The notes beneath the pieces are model-generated. The model ran no database searches. It was not told where the DNA came from and saw nothing but the letters and a program-made list of their open reading frames with translations. Shown in pieces: positions 6,541 through 15,719 of a DNA stretch of 64,000 bases. Location of the stretch: the NCBI RefSeq assembly GCF_002944315.1, contig NZ_CP024311.1, positions 2,766,501 to 2,830,500 of the forward strand, given 5' to 3'. Both the position numbers and the translations under genes were made by a program. The number at the start of each line of letters is the position of its first letter. The stretch's first letter is position 1. The DNA comes from Rhizobium sp. NXC24 (lineage in GTDB: Bacteria; Pseudomonadota; Alphaproteobacteria; Rhizobiales; Rhizobiaceae).

Positions 6541-8763
6541 TTAGAACTTCTGCGTCAGCGTCAGCTTGAAGGTCCGGCCCGGTTCCGAATAGAATTCGTG
6601 CGGCTGGGTCAGGCTGGTCGAAGCGACATTGAGTGCGTCGTAATAGGTCTTGTTGAAGATGTTGTAGACGCCGGCGCGCAGCGTCAGACCCTTCACCTGC
6701 TCCGGCTCCCACCATCCCGTCAGATCGAAGATGCCGTAGCCCGGCGTGCGGAAGCTGTCGCCATCCTTCTTCGGTTCGCTCGTCGCCGTGATGAAGGTCA
6801 GGTCGGTTCCCCAGATCTCCGTGGCATAGCCGAGGGTGAAGGCAGCCTTCGCCGGAGCGACGGAGTCGAGCCATTCGCCAGTGTCGGAGTCCTTGCCATT
6901 GGCATAGGCGAGCGCACCCTTGATATGGATGCCGTTGTCGAACTTCTTGTGCGCATTGACCTCGATGCCGAAGATGCGGACATTGGCGCGGTTGAAATAC
7001 TCGGTGATCCCCAGCGGATAAGTGCCCGTCGGATCAACGGAAGTCTCGCTGTCGATGAAGTTCTTGTACTTGTTATAGAACCCGCCGATATGGCCGCCGA
7101 AATCGTCGTCGCCGAGATTCGCGCCGATTTCGACGCCATTGCTGGTTTCCGGCTTCAGATCGGGATTACCGTAGCTGACATAGCCGCCGGGGACGCCATA
7201 GTTCAGGTAGAGTTCGCTAACATTCGGCGCACGGAAACCCATGGCCCATTGCGCATAAAGCTCGACATTATCCTGCGGCTGATACGCGGCGCGCAGCTTC
7301 GGCGAGAAGCGGGTATCGGACTGTCCGGATGGCAGGCTGGTATAGTTGGCGCTGTCGCGATAGGCGTCGGTATTCTTTGGCGAATAGTCATACCAGTCGA
7401 AGCGCAGGCCCGGCGTCAAAGAGAAGCCGCTGGAACCGATCTCGATCTTGTCGTCGACGAAGGCGCCGACGCGCTTGCCGTCAACATCCGGCATATCAGA
7501 CTGGTTGGTGTGCAGGAATGCGCAAGTAGCGCGCCAACGGGGAAGATTGCAGCTATCTCCGCCGGCTGAATATTGATGCGTCTTGGTGAAGGCAACGTCG
7601 AGGCCGAAGGTGACGTTGTGATGCAGGCTGCCGGTGTCGAAAGCCTTCGAAGCATTGCCGTTGAAGCCGATGCTGCGATCTTCGACCTCGTTGCGGCGCC
7701 AATAATCGCCGATGACGGAGGTATAGCGATATCCTTCGGCGCCGTTTTCGCGCAGCAAATTCTGCCAGTAGAAAACCGCATTGGCGGTATCGATCAGAGA
7801 ATCCTTGCTGTCAGCTTCGTATTTGTAGTCGAGCGAAACGCGGTTGCGTTCGATATTGTCGGTCTCATCATAGTTGCCGGGGCGGAAGTTGCCGGTCGGG
7901 CTCTGCTTGCTGCGCCAATCGGTATCCGTATCCTTGTTGAAGTGCTCCGCCGTGATGCCGAAGGTGCCGACATCGGTGTATTGGCGGATCTTGAAGAGGC
8001 CGTTGCGCTGGTTGTAGTCGGCCGGATCGGCTTCAGTGCGCTTGGTGGAATAGCCGCCAACGTCGCCGTTGTTTTCCAGCTCATGTCCGTGCGTATATCC
8101 GGCCTCGAAAAGGACAGCGGTATTGTCGATGCGCTTGGCAACGGCGGCTGACCCGCCGAGGCTGCGGTCGTCGCCATTATAGCCGAGTTTGAAGACGCCG
8201 CCCCAGGTGGCGTTGGCGCCGATCAGGTCTTCCGGCTCCAGCGTGCGCAGCACGAAAGCGCCGCCAAGGGCACCGGAACCAGCGCGGCTGGAATCGGAGC
8301 CCCGTACGATGTCGACTGTCGAAAGCGTGTTGAAGTCGAAACTGTTGACGCCGCCATCCGCATCACGCGCGCCGTCGAGCAGGAACGGGACCTCGATACC
8401 GTCGATCGTCGTCAACACGCGGTCGTCTTCCAGGCCGCGAATATTGATGCTGCCGCTGGTGCGATCGAAGCCGACGCCGACCTCAGTACTGCGGCCGAGG
8501 TCCTCGATACGGGTGATCTGATTGTCGTCGATCTCCTGAGCTGTCGTCTCGGTGGTCGTCGGCGAGTCTGCGAGCACGTCTTTCGACGCTTTCCCCTTGA
8601 CTACGATCGGCTTCAGCTCCGTTCCGCGATCGCTCTTCGCCGCCGCTTCGCCCGTGGTCGTATCATTTTGATTTGCCGTCTGCGCATAAGAGGCTGTGCC
8701 GAGCCCAAAGGCCAGAAACGCCGTGCATGCCAAGAGAACCGAGCGGGATCGCCGGACAACCAT
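6541..8763 (-). CDS. TonB-dependent heme/hemoglobin-type outer membrane receptor
   Basis: Outer-membrane beta-barrel that imports heme or a heme-protein ligand using TonB energy. The 740-residue protein has a signal peptide (VLLACTAFLAFGLGTASYAQ, cut near residue 28), a plug domain at about 60-190 (IEDLGRSTEVGVGF, SINIRGLEDDRVLTTIDGIE, VDIVRGSDSSRAGSGALGG), a long barrel, and a C-terminal aromatic end (FKLTLTQKF). The overall layout matches the hemoglobin/transferrin/lactoferrin receptor family, as in rhizobial ShmR. The ATG at 8763 is preferred over 8769: AGGA is 6 bases from the former and touches the latter. Two TGA-N9-TCA iron boxes lie upstream. No hmu transport genes are adjacent. Confidence 0.9.
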   Translation of the reverse strand: MVVRRSRSVLLACTAFLAFGLGTASYAQTANQNDTTTGEAAAKSDRGTELKPIVVKGKASKDVLADSPTTTETTAQEIDDNQITRIEDLGRSTEVGVGFDRTSGSINIRGLEDDRVLTTIDGIEVPFLLDGARDADGGVNSFDFNTLSTVDIVRGSDSSRAGSGALGGAFVLRTLEPEDLIGANATWGGVFKLGYNGDDRSLGGSAAVAKRIDNTAVLFEAGYTHGHELENNGDVGGYSTKRTEADPADYNQRNGLFKIRQYTDVGTFGITAEHFNKDTDTDWRSKQSPTGNFRPGNYDETDNIERNRVSLDYKYEADSKDSLIDTANAVFYWQNLLRENGAEGYRYTSVIGDYWRRNEVEDRSIGFNGNASKAFDTGSLHHNVTFGLDVAFTKTHQYSAGGDSCNLPRWRATCAFLHTNQSDMPDVDGKRVGAFVDDKIEIGSSGFSLTPGLRFDWYDYSPKNTDAYRDSANYTSLPSGQSDTRFSPKLRAAYQPQDNVELYAQWAMGFRAPNVSELYLNYGVPGGYVSYGNPDLKPETSNGVEIGANLGDDDFGGHIGGFYNKYKNFIDSETSVDPTGTYPLGITEYFNRANVRIFGIEVNAHKKFDNGIHIKGALAYANGKDSDTGEWLDSVAPAKAAFTLGYATEIWGTDLTFITATSEPKKDGDSFRTPGYGIFDLTGWWEPEQVKGLTLRAGVYNIFNKTYYDALNVASTSLTQPHEFYSEPGRTFKLTLTQKF

Positions 8764-8893
8764 AACCATTCCTTTCGAATTGCTTCACCGGGCTGGCTGG
8801 TTGGTGCTTCTGACGCACGCAAGGGGCTGGCTGGGTTCATTTTAGTTAACGAAGCGGAGCAATTTCCGCCTTCTTTCTGCCGCATAAAAAACA

Positions 8894-8908
8894 TGACTAT
8901 AATTGTCA
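8894..8908 (-). promoter_or_regulatory. IRO box (RirA operator), proximal
   Basis: TGA-N9-TCA, the iron-responsive operator pattern described for RirA-regulated genes of Rhizobium, 131 bases before the receptor start. On the receptor strand it overlaps TTGACA and lies in an AT-rich promoter region. Confidence 0.6.
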
Positions 8909-8930
8909 ATATATTTAGCCAGAATAATCA

Positions 8931-8945
8931 TGAATAAAATTATCA
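8931..8945 (-). promoter_or_regulatory. IRO box (RirA operator), distal
   Basis: A second exact TGA-N9-TCA match, centred 37 bases from the first. Two exact matches within about 50 bases are unlikely by chance, although the AT-rich composition raises the background. It could also affect the divergent gene at 9043. Confidence 0.5.
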
Positions 8946-9042
8946 TGTTTTAATGCAAACCAATAAAGTTGCTGAATTGCAACGAAATCGCTGCATCGAG
9001 CGTTTCTCCCGGCGTTGCTATTAGAAATGGGTGAAATACTTG

Positions 9043-9879
9043 ATGCTGTTCCGGATCATCTCCGTCACCACCGCCGTCGCCATGTTGACGGCCGCCTCCC
9101 TCCCCGAGACCGGCCCGATGCCGCAGCCCAAGCCGGATAGCGAACAAACCCAGGCGCCCAGCGACCTGCCGATACCGGCTCAAAAACCGGAGGCCTCCGA
9201 GACTGAACCGCCCAGCGATCTTCCGGTGCCGGCACCGAAACCAGAGGCTTCCGAGACCGAACCACCCGCCAAGGAAATGCAGGGGCCGCCAAAGCCACCG
9301 CTGACCATCGCAGCGGAATCGGACGAAGAGCATCAGGCCTGTCTTGGAGAATTGAGTGCCATGGGTGCGGTATTCAAGGACATTCCCCGCATCGATGATG
9401 GCAACGGCTGCGGCATCGACAAGCCGATTGCCCTCTCCGAACCATTGCCGGGCATCAAGATGAAACCGGAAGGCACACTGCGCTGCGAGGCCGCCCTGGC
9501 ACTAGCCCACTGGATGAAGGAAAGCGTGATCCCCGCCGCCGCAATCGCGCTGAAGGACAATGGCCGGATTACAGAGATCAACCAGGCCTCGACCTATATC
9601 TGCCGCCTGCGCAACAACGCCACCACCGGCAAGATTTCGGAACATGCACGCGGCAATGCCATCGACATTGCCAGCTTCACCTTCGAAAACGGCAAGATCG
9701 TCGGCATCGAGCCTCGCCACGAAGACCCGACGCTGACAGGTGCGTTCCAGCGCAGCGCCAGCGCCTCTGCCTGCCTTTACTTCAGAACCGTCCTCGACCC
9801 GGACAGCGATGCCGCGCACGAGACGCATTTCCATCTGGACGTGCTGAAAAGGAACGGCGAGTTCAGATATTGCCACTAA
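9043..9879 (+). CDS. Secreted extensin-like protein with proline-rich repeat
   Basis: The protein of about 278 residues starts with a hydrophobic signal segment (MLFRIISVTTAVAMLTAASL), followed by a proline-rich linker with two near-identical 18-residue repeats, then an extensin-like C-terminal domain from about residue 95. That domain has paired cysteines (CLGELSAMG, GNGCGID, LRCEAA, YICRLR) and the motifs SEHARGNAIDI and ETHFHLD, which resemble metal-binding motifs of D-Ala-D-Ala carboxypeptidase-like (M15) folds. A cell-wall role is likely but unproved. A GTG at 9031 is an alternative start; the ATG at 9043 has GGTGA suitably upstream. It diverges from the receptor gene. Confidence 0.82.
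   Translation: MLFRIISVTTAVAMLTAASLPETGPMPQPKPDSEQTQAPSDLPIPAQKPEASETEPPSDLPVPAPKPEASETEPPAKEMQGPPKPPLTIAAESDEEHQACLGELSAMGAVFKDIPRIDDGNGCGIDKPIALSEPLPGIKMKPEGTLRCEAALALAHWMKESVIPAAAIALKDNGRITEINQASTYICRLRNNATTGKISEHARGNAIDIASFTFENGKIVGIEPRHEDPTLTGAFQRSASASACLYFRTVLDPDSDAAHETHFHLDVLKRNGEFRYCH
9157..9264 (+). repeat. Tandem 54-bp coding repeat, two copies
   Basis: Units 9157-9210 and 9211-9264 each encode 18 residues of pattern PSDLPxPAxKPEASETEP, differing at two amino acids and several silent positions. They form the proline-rich linker between signal peptide and extensin-like domain; copy number may vary between strains. Confidence 0.9.
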
Positions 9880-9935
9880 ATCTCAGACTTGAGCCGGCCG
9901 CGGATTCGCAGACGCAGTTGCACTGGAATCAGAAC

Positions 9936-11615
9936 TTAAAACAATCCCTCGATATACCCCTGATCATTGAGGAAAATCCGTTCTGCTGCCGGTGATTTCG
10001 GCAGGCCCGGCATCGTCATGATCTCGCCGGTGATAACGACGACGAAGCCGGCGCCGGCGGAGAGACGCACTTCGCGGACGGGCACAATATGACCTTCCGG
10101 CGCGCCGCGGACGTTCGGGTCCGTGGAGAAGGAATATTGCGTCTTCGCCATACAGACGGGCAGATGGCCGTAGCCCTGATCCTCCCAGGAGCGCAGTTGG
10201 TCGCGCACGGCCTTGTCGGCGGTCACCTCGCCGGCGTGATAGATCTTCGAGGCGACGATCTCGATCTTTTCAAGCAGGGAGAGATTGTCGGGATAGAGGG
10301 GCTGGAATTTCGCCTGGCCGGATTCGGCAAGCTCGACCACCTTATAGGCAAGCTCTTCGATCCCCGCCGATCCCTCGGCCCAGTGGCGGCAGAGGATAGC
10401 CTCGGCGCCGAGACGCGCCACATAATTCTTCAGCGCCTCGATCTCCGCATCCGTATCCGAGATGAAGTGATTGATGGCAACAACGACCGGCACGCCGAAT
10501 TTGCGGACATTGGCGACGTGCCGGCCGAGATTGGCGCAGCCCTTCACCAGGGCTGCGACATTCTCCTGCCCGAGATCGTCCCTCTTGACACCGCCATTCA
10601 TTTTCAGTGCCCGCACCGTTGCGACGATAACGGCAGCATCCGGAAAAAGGCCGGCCTTGCGGCACTTGATATCGAAGAATTTTTCCGCGCCGAGATCGGC
10701 GCCGAAGCCCGCTTCGGTCACGACATAGTCACCGAGCTTCAGCGCCGTGCGCGTGGCGATTACCGAATTGCAGCCATGGGCGATGTTGGCGAAGGGGCCG
10801 CCATGCACCAAAGCCGGATTGTTTTCCAGCGTCTGTACCAGGTTCGGCTGCATCGCATCCTTGAGCAGCACCGACATTGCCCCATCCGCCTTGAGGTCGC
10901 GGGCGTAGACCGGCGTACGGTCGCGACGATACCCGATGATGATGTTGCCGAGCCGCTTTTCCAGATCTGTCAGGTCGGAAGCCAGGCAGAGGATCGCCAT
11001 GACTTCGGATGCGACGGTGATATCGAAACCGCTCTCGCGCGGGAAACCATTGGCCACGCCACCGAGCGAGGTGACGACATCGCGCAGCGCCCGGTCGTTC
11101 ATGTCCATGGCGCGGCGCCAGGTGATGCGGCGGACATCGATATTCTGTTCGTTGCCCCAATAGATATGATTGTCGATCAGCGCCGCCAAAAGATTGTGCG
11201 CCGCAGTGACGGCGTGGAAATCGCCGGTGAAATGCAGGTTGATGTCTTCCATCGGGATGACCTGCGCATAACCGCCGCCCGCCGCGCCGCCCTTCACGCC
11301 GAAGCAAGGTCCGAGCGAGGCCTCACGCACGCAGACGATCGCCTTCTTGCCGATACGGTTGAGGCCGTCGCCGAGGCCAACGGTCGTCGTCGTCTTCCCC
11401 TCGCCGGCCGGCGTCGGATTGATGGCGGTGACGAGGATCAGCTTGCCGTCCTTGTTGCCCGCCTTCGAAGCGATGAACTTCGCTCCGATCTTCGCCTTGT
11501 CATGCCCGTAAGGCGCGAGATCTTCAGCGGGAATGCCGAGCTTGGCGCCGATCTCGACGATCGGCAATTTCTTCGCGGCGCGCGCGATTTCTATATCGGA
11601 TTTCACCGCTGTCAT
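9936..11615 (-). CDS. fhs: Formate-tetrahydrofolate ligase
   Basis: ATP-dependent formation of 10-formyltetrahydrofolate from formate, feeding one-carbon units to purine and methionine metabolism in the cytoplasm. From the ATG at 11615 the protein is 559 residues, the usual length. Visible motifs are the P-loop region [19 protein letters not shown] (about 68-86), the [20 protein letters not shown] segment, [14 protein letters not shown] and the C-terminal [13 protein letters not shown]. In-frame codons upstream to 11738 would add 41 residues with no family resemblance, so that longer start is rejected. It is monocistronic and divergent from the UPF0114 gene. Confidence 0.96.
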   Translation of the reverse strand: MTAVKSDIEIARAAKKLPIVEIGAKLGIPAEDLAPYGHDKAKIGAKFIASKAGNKDGKLILVTAINPTPAGEGKTTTTVGLGDGLNRIGKKAIVCVREASLGPCFGVKGGAAGGGYAQVIPMEDINLHFTGDFHAVTAAHNLLAALIDNHIYWGNEQNIDVRRITWRRAMDMNDRALRDVVTSLGGVANGFPRESGFDITVASEVMAILCLASDLTDLEKRLGNIIIGYRRDRTPVYARDLKADGAMSVLLKDAMQPNLVQTLENNPALVHGGPFANIAHGCNSVIATRTALKLGDYVVTEAGFGADLGAEKFFDIKCRKAGLFPDAAVIVATVRALKMNGGVKRDDLGQENVAALVKGCANLGRHVANVRKFGVPVVVAINHFISDTDAEIEALKNYVARLGAEAILCRHWAEGSAGIEELAYKVVELAESGQAKFQPLYPDNLSLLEKIEIVASKIYHAGEVTADKAVRDQLRSWEDQGYGHLPVCMAKTQYSFSTDPNVRGAPEGHIVPVREVRLSAGAGFVVVITGEIMTMPGLPKSPAAERIFLNDQGYIEGLF

Positions 11616-11791
11616 AACACCCGTTCCCGCCCTGAACATGGAGGCATTCACCCTGCCGGGATAGCCCAATAAATATCGACTGTGAATAGCCGCAGATTGC
11701 AGTCCTTTCCGAAACCATGCTGCCTTGCAGCAAAGCACTGACAGACCTATTTTCGCGGGCGAGCTGTAAAGCGAATGGAAAAGGATAAGGC

Positions 11792-12301
11792 ATGAAGTCC
11801 CTGGAACTACTGGTCGAGCGCATCATTCTCTCCAGCCGTTGGATTCTGGTGGTCTTCTATCTCGGCCTTGCGGCTGCGCTCGCCATCTATGGCGTCTCGT
11901 TCGGCTACAAATTCCTGAAGGTCGCCGCCGGCGTCTTTGAGTATGACGAGGCGGATATGATTCTCGCCATTCTCGGCCTGATCGATGCCGCACTGGTGGC
12001 CAGCCTCATCGTCATGGTGATGATTTCCGGCTACGAAAATTTCGTCAGCCGCTTCGACGAGGCCGACGACGAAGTCTCTTTCCTCGGCAAGCTCGATTCC
12101 GGCAGCCTGAAGATCAAGGTCGCTTCTTCCATCGTCGCCATTTCGTCGATCCACCTCTTGCAGATATTTCTCAACGCCACCCAATATGAAAACGGCAAGC
12201 TGATGTGGCTGACGATCATGCACCTCGCCTTCGTCGTCTCGGCGCTTCTGCTCGGCTATCTCGAAAAGATCATGGCAAAGGCCAAAGGCAAGGACGCCTG
12301 A
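11792..12301 (+). CDS. UPF0114 (YqhA/TIGR00645) family inner membrane protein
   Basis: A 169-residue protein with about four membrane segments ([75 protein letters not shown]). The pattern [12 protein letters not shown] and the arrangement of segments are characteristic of the UPF0114 family, whose function is unknown. The start has AAGGATAAGG just upstream. It ends 15 bases before the convergent end of the ClpP-like gene. Confidence 0.88.
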   Translation: MKSLELLVERIILSSRWILVVFYLGLAAALAIYGVSFGYKFLKVAAGVFEYDEADMILAILGLIDAALVASLIVMVMISGYENFVSRFDEADDEVSFLGKLDSGSLKIKVASSIVAISSIHLLQIFLNATQYENGKLMWLTIMHLAFVVSALLLGYLEKIMAKAKGKDA

Positions 12302-12316
12302 GGCCTAAAAGCGCGG

Positions 12317-13264
12317 TTATTCGCCGACTGCTGCCGGGGCACTCGAGGCGGCCGGCGGGACAGCACACTCCGCAATCGATTGGTTGCTCTTACAGTCCCT
12401 TGCGGCAACGAGTTGGTCGGCAGCGGCAAGCTCCGTCGTCAATCGCAGCTTCAGTGCATCCATCTGCGCGATGAGATGGATCGAACTCGGCCGAGTGCCG
12501 AGCATCAGGCCGACAAGCGATTTATCAACGCCCATCTCATTCAGAAAACCGACGAGCCTCGCCGTCTGTTTCCGATCGAGCTTGGTCGTATCGTGCTTGC
12601 CGACGAATTTGCGCCCCACCTCCCGTGTGGACAGGACCTTTCGCTTGCCATTCACCAATTCATATTCCGTGCGGTATTGGACGCGCACCTCGCTGTAGGT
12701 GGTGGTGATCTGATGAACGCCAAGGAGCGCGAAGGGGCTGGAGACACGCTCGGTGCCGCCGGCAAAAAACAGCGGGCACGCCGAAAAGCAGATGGCGCCG
12801 AGGGAAAAAGTCTCGCCCCTGATGGAGCCATCCTTTGCGCGGGCAGCCGAACAGATCGGCTCGGCATAGGAGCAATCGCGCGAACGCGTCCTGCCGACAG
12901 CAATCGCAAGTTTCTGCTTACGAATGACGTAGGCCATCTCCATGGCCGCCCGAACATCACCGCCCGGCGAGCTGACGATGATCGGCAATTTCCTGCCGCC
13001 GAGGCGTTTCAGCAGCCTTTGCAATTTCTTCGGCGAATCCGCCATGATCTGCCCTTCGGCGGAGATCCAGTCCGGGCAGTTATTATTGGCGCGGCACCAG
13101 GCCATGTCACCATGCACCAGAATGAAGTCCATGGATTGCCCGGCGCCAGCGCCGGCAGCCTCAGCAGGCGTGAAGGAAGGCAACAGAAGCAAAACGGTTG
13201 CCAGGAGCCACAAGGCCCTTTGGCAACGCCGAGCGACATGCTGCGGGAACAAACGGAAGATCAT
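12317..13264 (-). CDS. Periplasmic ClpP-like protein (COG3904 type)
   Basis: The 315-residue protein has a signal or anchor segment (about 17-38, ALWLLATVLLLLPSFTPAEA) and a domain resembling Clp-protease folds: SSPGGDVRAAMEMAYVIRKQK near 98-118, matching the SPGG oxyanion region, then GAICFSACPLFFAGGTER, where CFSACPLFFAGG occupies the place of the nucleophile segment (Ser followed by Ala-Cys), and LLGVHQI for the His. Such proteins are annotated as predicted periplasmic proteins of unknown function; protease activity is possible. The ribosome site is weak. Confidence 0.7.
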   Translation of the reverse strand: MIFRLFPQHVARRCQRALWLLATVLLLLPSFTPAEAAGAGAGQSMDFILVHGDMAWCRANNNCPDWISAEGQIMADSPKKLQRLLKRLGGRKLPIIVSSPGGDVRAAMEMAYVIRKQKLAIAVGRTRSRDCSYAEPICSAARAKDGSIRGETFSLGAICFSACPLFFAGGTERVSSPFALLGVHQITTTYSEVRVQYRTEYELVNGKRKVLSTREVGRKFVGKHDTTKLDRKQTARLVGFLNEMGVDKSLVGLMLGTRPSSIHLIAQMDALKLRLTTELAAADQLVAARDCKSNQSIAECAVPPAASSAPAAVGE

Positions 13265-13605
13265 AAACTAGAAGCCTGGAAGCGATTGCTATGAAAGACC
13301 GATAGCAATCGCTTTTGACCTTCGCAAGGCAAGCCTTGATGGCCGTCCGTCGGCCCTCGCCCATGGCCGATCGGCCGACATTGCCGCCTGTCATTTCCGG
13401 ACGTGAGCGACGCTCACACCTGTGCAGCAGTGGAGAAGTCAAGGCAGCAAGATTTTTGCTCGAAAATGTCACTTTTCGGAAAAGTAATACAAATCAGAAC
13501 TTTACCATATTAAGACATATGAAAATGGAATTATTTCTGAATGGTGTCGCAAATTTGTCTCTAGCATTCGCCCGGAAATCCGGTATTTGATACCGATAAC
13601 ACGCT
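13265..13605 (+). other. Intergenic region between divergent ClpP-like and LuxR genes
   Basis: A 341-base gap with no convincing gene. The left end holds a 13-bp perfect palindrome (separate entry). From about 13440 it becomes AT-rich and probably carries the promoter of the LuxR gene, but no clear -35/-10 pair could be assigned. Confidence 0.5.
13280..13314. repeat. Long perfect inverted repeat
   Basis: AAGCGATTGCTAT and ATAGCAATCGCTT are exact reverse complements around a 9-base spacer. Three to four T residues follow on the plus strand, as in a weak terminator, but it lies between divergent genes where no terminator is expected. It shares the GCAATCG/CGATTGC core with the palindrome at 40409. 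Confidence 0.8.
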
Positions 13606-14355
13606 ATGGGCGCCTATATCCAAATGTCCTATATCATCACCGCCGAGAGACAATTATTGCTTTCCGCCGAGTTGGCAACGGCCCGCACACAGACGGCTTT
13701 TGCACAGGCTTTGGAGCGTGCGAGTTCCGCTTTCGGTTTCAGCCACGTAGCCCTCATGAACGCTCCGGCTTCGGAAGATTCCATGCTGGCGCCGCTTGTC
13801 GTCGAAGGCTCGCTGCCGCCGCAGTTTCTGCGTGATTTCGATCGTTACCAGTTGCTCCGCCGCTGCTCCATGTTGATGCGTGCGCGGGACTCTGTCATGC
13901 CGCGCCCGTGGCACCTGCTGGAAAAGGGCGCCGTCCAGGACATGGACCTGCCGCGCGAGCTGCGCACACTCTTCACCAACCACAATTGTACGATGGGCAT
14001 CGTTATTCCCATCAATTCCTCTGACGGACAGCGCCTCGTCTTCTGGTTCATGGGCAATCGCAGCAGTCTTGGGCAGAGCGAGCTCAACGAGCTCACCATG
14101 ATCATGCTGCAAGGGCTCGACACCTACAATTGCATCAAGCGCAACGACGGTTCCGTGCCGCATATGCTTTCCGCCAGGGAGCTGGAAGTGGTTCGCTGGA
14201 CGGCGCAGGGCAAAACTTCAGTCGAGATCGGCCAAATTCTTTCCCTCTCCGATCACACGGTCAACGCCTATATGACCAATGCGATCCGGAAGCTCGATTG
14301 CGTTAATCGCACGCAGCTGGTCGCCAAGGCCATCCGATTAAAGCTCATTAGCTAG
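13606..14355 (+). CDS. LuxR-type transcriptional regulator (autoinducer-domain, solo)
   Basis: A 249-residue protein (242 from the alternative ATG at 13627). Residues about 25-165 resemble an autoinducer-binding domain; residues 182-245 are a GerE/LuxR helix-turn-helix (LSARELEVVRWTAQGKTSVE, DHTVNAYMTNAIRKLDCVNR). The Trp/Tyr/Asp pattern that contacts homoserine lactones in TraR is not clearly present, and no luxI-type synthase is nearby, so it may respond to another ligand or none, like VisN/VisR-type regulators of rhizobia. A long palindrome-bearing, AT-rich upstream region precedes it. Confidence 0.85.
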   Translation: MGAYIQMSYIITAERQLLLSAELATARTQTAFAQALERASSAFGFSHVALMNAPASEDSMLAPLVVEGSLPPQFLRDFDRYQLLRRCSMLMRARDSVMPRPWHLLEKGAVQDMDLPRELRTLFTNHNCTMGIVIPINSSDGQRLVFWFMGNRSSLGQSELNELTMIMLQGLDTYNCIKRNDGSVPHMLSARELEVVRWTAQGKTSVEIGQILSLSDHTVNAYMTNAIRKLDCVNRTQLVAKAIRLKLIS

Positions 14356-14392
14356 TCGTTTTACCAAATTCCACTAACGACCGCCTTGCCCT

Positions 14393-15532
14393 TTAACGGC
14401 CACCGAGAACGGTGCGCATCTCCACCAGATTCGAGCGCACACGCAGGATGTAGAATCCCATGGTCGCGAGATGGCTCGGCATGATCCAGCCGTCTTCGCG
14501 CCCGTTCGAAATGATCGCCGGCTGGATCCGCAAGGCGGCTTGCAACTGCTTCATGGTGCCGGTCCAGAGCGTACCAAGATTGCGCTCGGCGATGACCTGC
14601 TGGAAATCGGCGCCAACGGCGCTCAGGATGCCGTAATAGCCATAGAGCTGACCGTAGGCGAACCAGAAACGGTCATCGGCGCGCATGTCAAACCAGCCGT
14701 AATTGTGGTTCTCCGATCGCTCCGCCAGAATGTCCGAGGTACTGCCGAGATCGTTGGCGACGCGATCGATGAATTGCAGGAGGTTGTCGGCGCGGCTGTC
14801 GAACACGGCATTACAGGTACCGAGATCGTTGTTGAACTTGCGCAGGCTGCCGATTGCCGCGCGATAATAGCTCGGTGTGGGCGTCTTCGGACCAAAGGGA
14901 CGCATGCCGAAATACCAGCTCGTTTCGTCGAATTGCAGATTGCCACGCGCGCTCTGCAGATCGCTGTTGATGCCGGATGTGCCGCGCACGCGGCCGAGCG
15001 TATCGACCAGTTCTACCGAAGTGCGCCGCACCGCCTGGTTCACGCCGCGCTGAAACGCCGCCTTGTTGTCGAGGAAAGGCGTGTCATCCCAGCTCATGCC
15101 GAAGAACCCCAGCTTGTAGAGCAGCATCGAGGAGATCCAGGCATTCTGGTTGACGTTGAAATCGGTGAGGTCAGCGGTAACGTCGACGATCGCGGAGGTC
15201 TGGCAGGTCTTCGGCGTATTCGCGACGGCCTGCTGTCCATTCACGGCCGGCAGTTCCTGCCCTGCCCCGACCTTGCGGTCTGAAAACTTGTAGACGTCAG
15301 GATAATTGGCATCGAAGCCGCTCCAGGCCTGCGTCTGCCAGATAAAATAGATGTAGAGCGTCCCGATCAGCGCCAGGAAGACGGCAATCGGCAGCTTGAT
15401 CAGCCAATTGCGCTGCCGGTACCAGCCGTGAGCGGCGAGGAAAGGCCAGAGTATCCAAACGACGAGAAGCCCCAGGCCGCGTGCAATGGCGCGGCCGATC
15501 CGCTTGAAGAACGCGGCGATCGAATCAAGCAT
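14393..15532 (-). CDS. DUF2333 family membrane-anchored protein
   Basis: A 379-residue protein with a cytoplasmic basic/hydrophobic start and two closely spaced membrane segments (GLGLLVVWILWPFLAAHGWY and LPIAVFLALIGTLYIYFIW), then a periplasmic domain of about 300 residues. It fits the DUF2333 family of unknown function. The ATG at 15532 follows AAAGGAGAGG, a strong ribosome site, and is preferred over the in-frame start at 15607. It is followed in the gene order by nothing on the same strand for 1 kb; the coiled-coil protein at 15720-16742 lies upstream on the same strand, 187 bases away. Confidence 0.85.
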   Translation of the reverse strand: MLDSIAAFFKRIGRAIARGLGLLVVWILWPFLAAHGWYRQRNWLIKLPIAVFLALIGTLYIYFIWQTQAWSGFDANYPDVYKFSDRKVGAGQELPAVNGQQAVANTPKTCQTSAIVDVTADLTDFNVNQNAWISSMLLYKLGFFGMSWDDTPFLDNKAAFQRGVNQAVRRTSVELVDTLGRVRGTSGINSDLQSARGNLQFDETSWYFGMRPFGPKTPTPSYYRAAIGSLRKFNNDLGTCNAVFDSRADNLLQFIDRVANDLGSTSDILAERSENHNYGWFDMRADDRFWFAYGQLYGYYGILSAVGADFQQVIAERNLGTLWTGTMKQLQAALRIQPAIISNGREDGWIMPSHLATMGFYILRVRSNLVEMRTVLGGR

Positions 15533-15602
15533 GAACCTCTCCTTTGCTGCGCCGCGCGTCCCTTGGACAAGCATGGGACGCAGGACACCTTGAGCCTGCA
15601 CG

Positions 15603-15632
15603 TGCATGAAAATCGCTCTGGATTTTCATGCA
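15603..15632. repeat. Perfect 12-bp inverted repeat with 6-base loop
   Basis: TGCATGAAAATC and GATTTTCATGCA flank GCTCTG; with one G-U pair the stem extends to about 16 bp. It lies in the 187-base gap between the coiled-coil gene and the DUF2333 gene, both on the minus strand, so it could be a terminator or processing hairpin, though no U-tract follows. Confidence 0.8.
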
Positions 15633-15719
15633 TGTGGAGGCATGTCGCTATTCTCGCTCAAGCAGATATGTGTTCCCAAGGGAGACAGCAACCGGCTGTT
15701 GTCATTTTTCAATCAATGA

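Noticed and set aside
10089..11672. 527-codon open frame on the plus strand
   Set aside because: Antisense to fhs, which is unambiguous.
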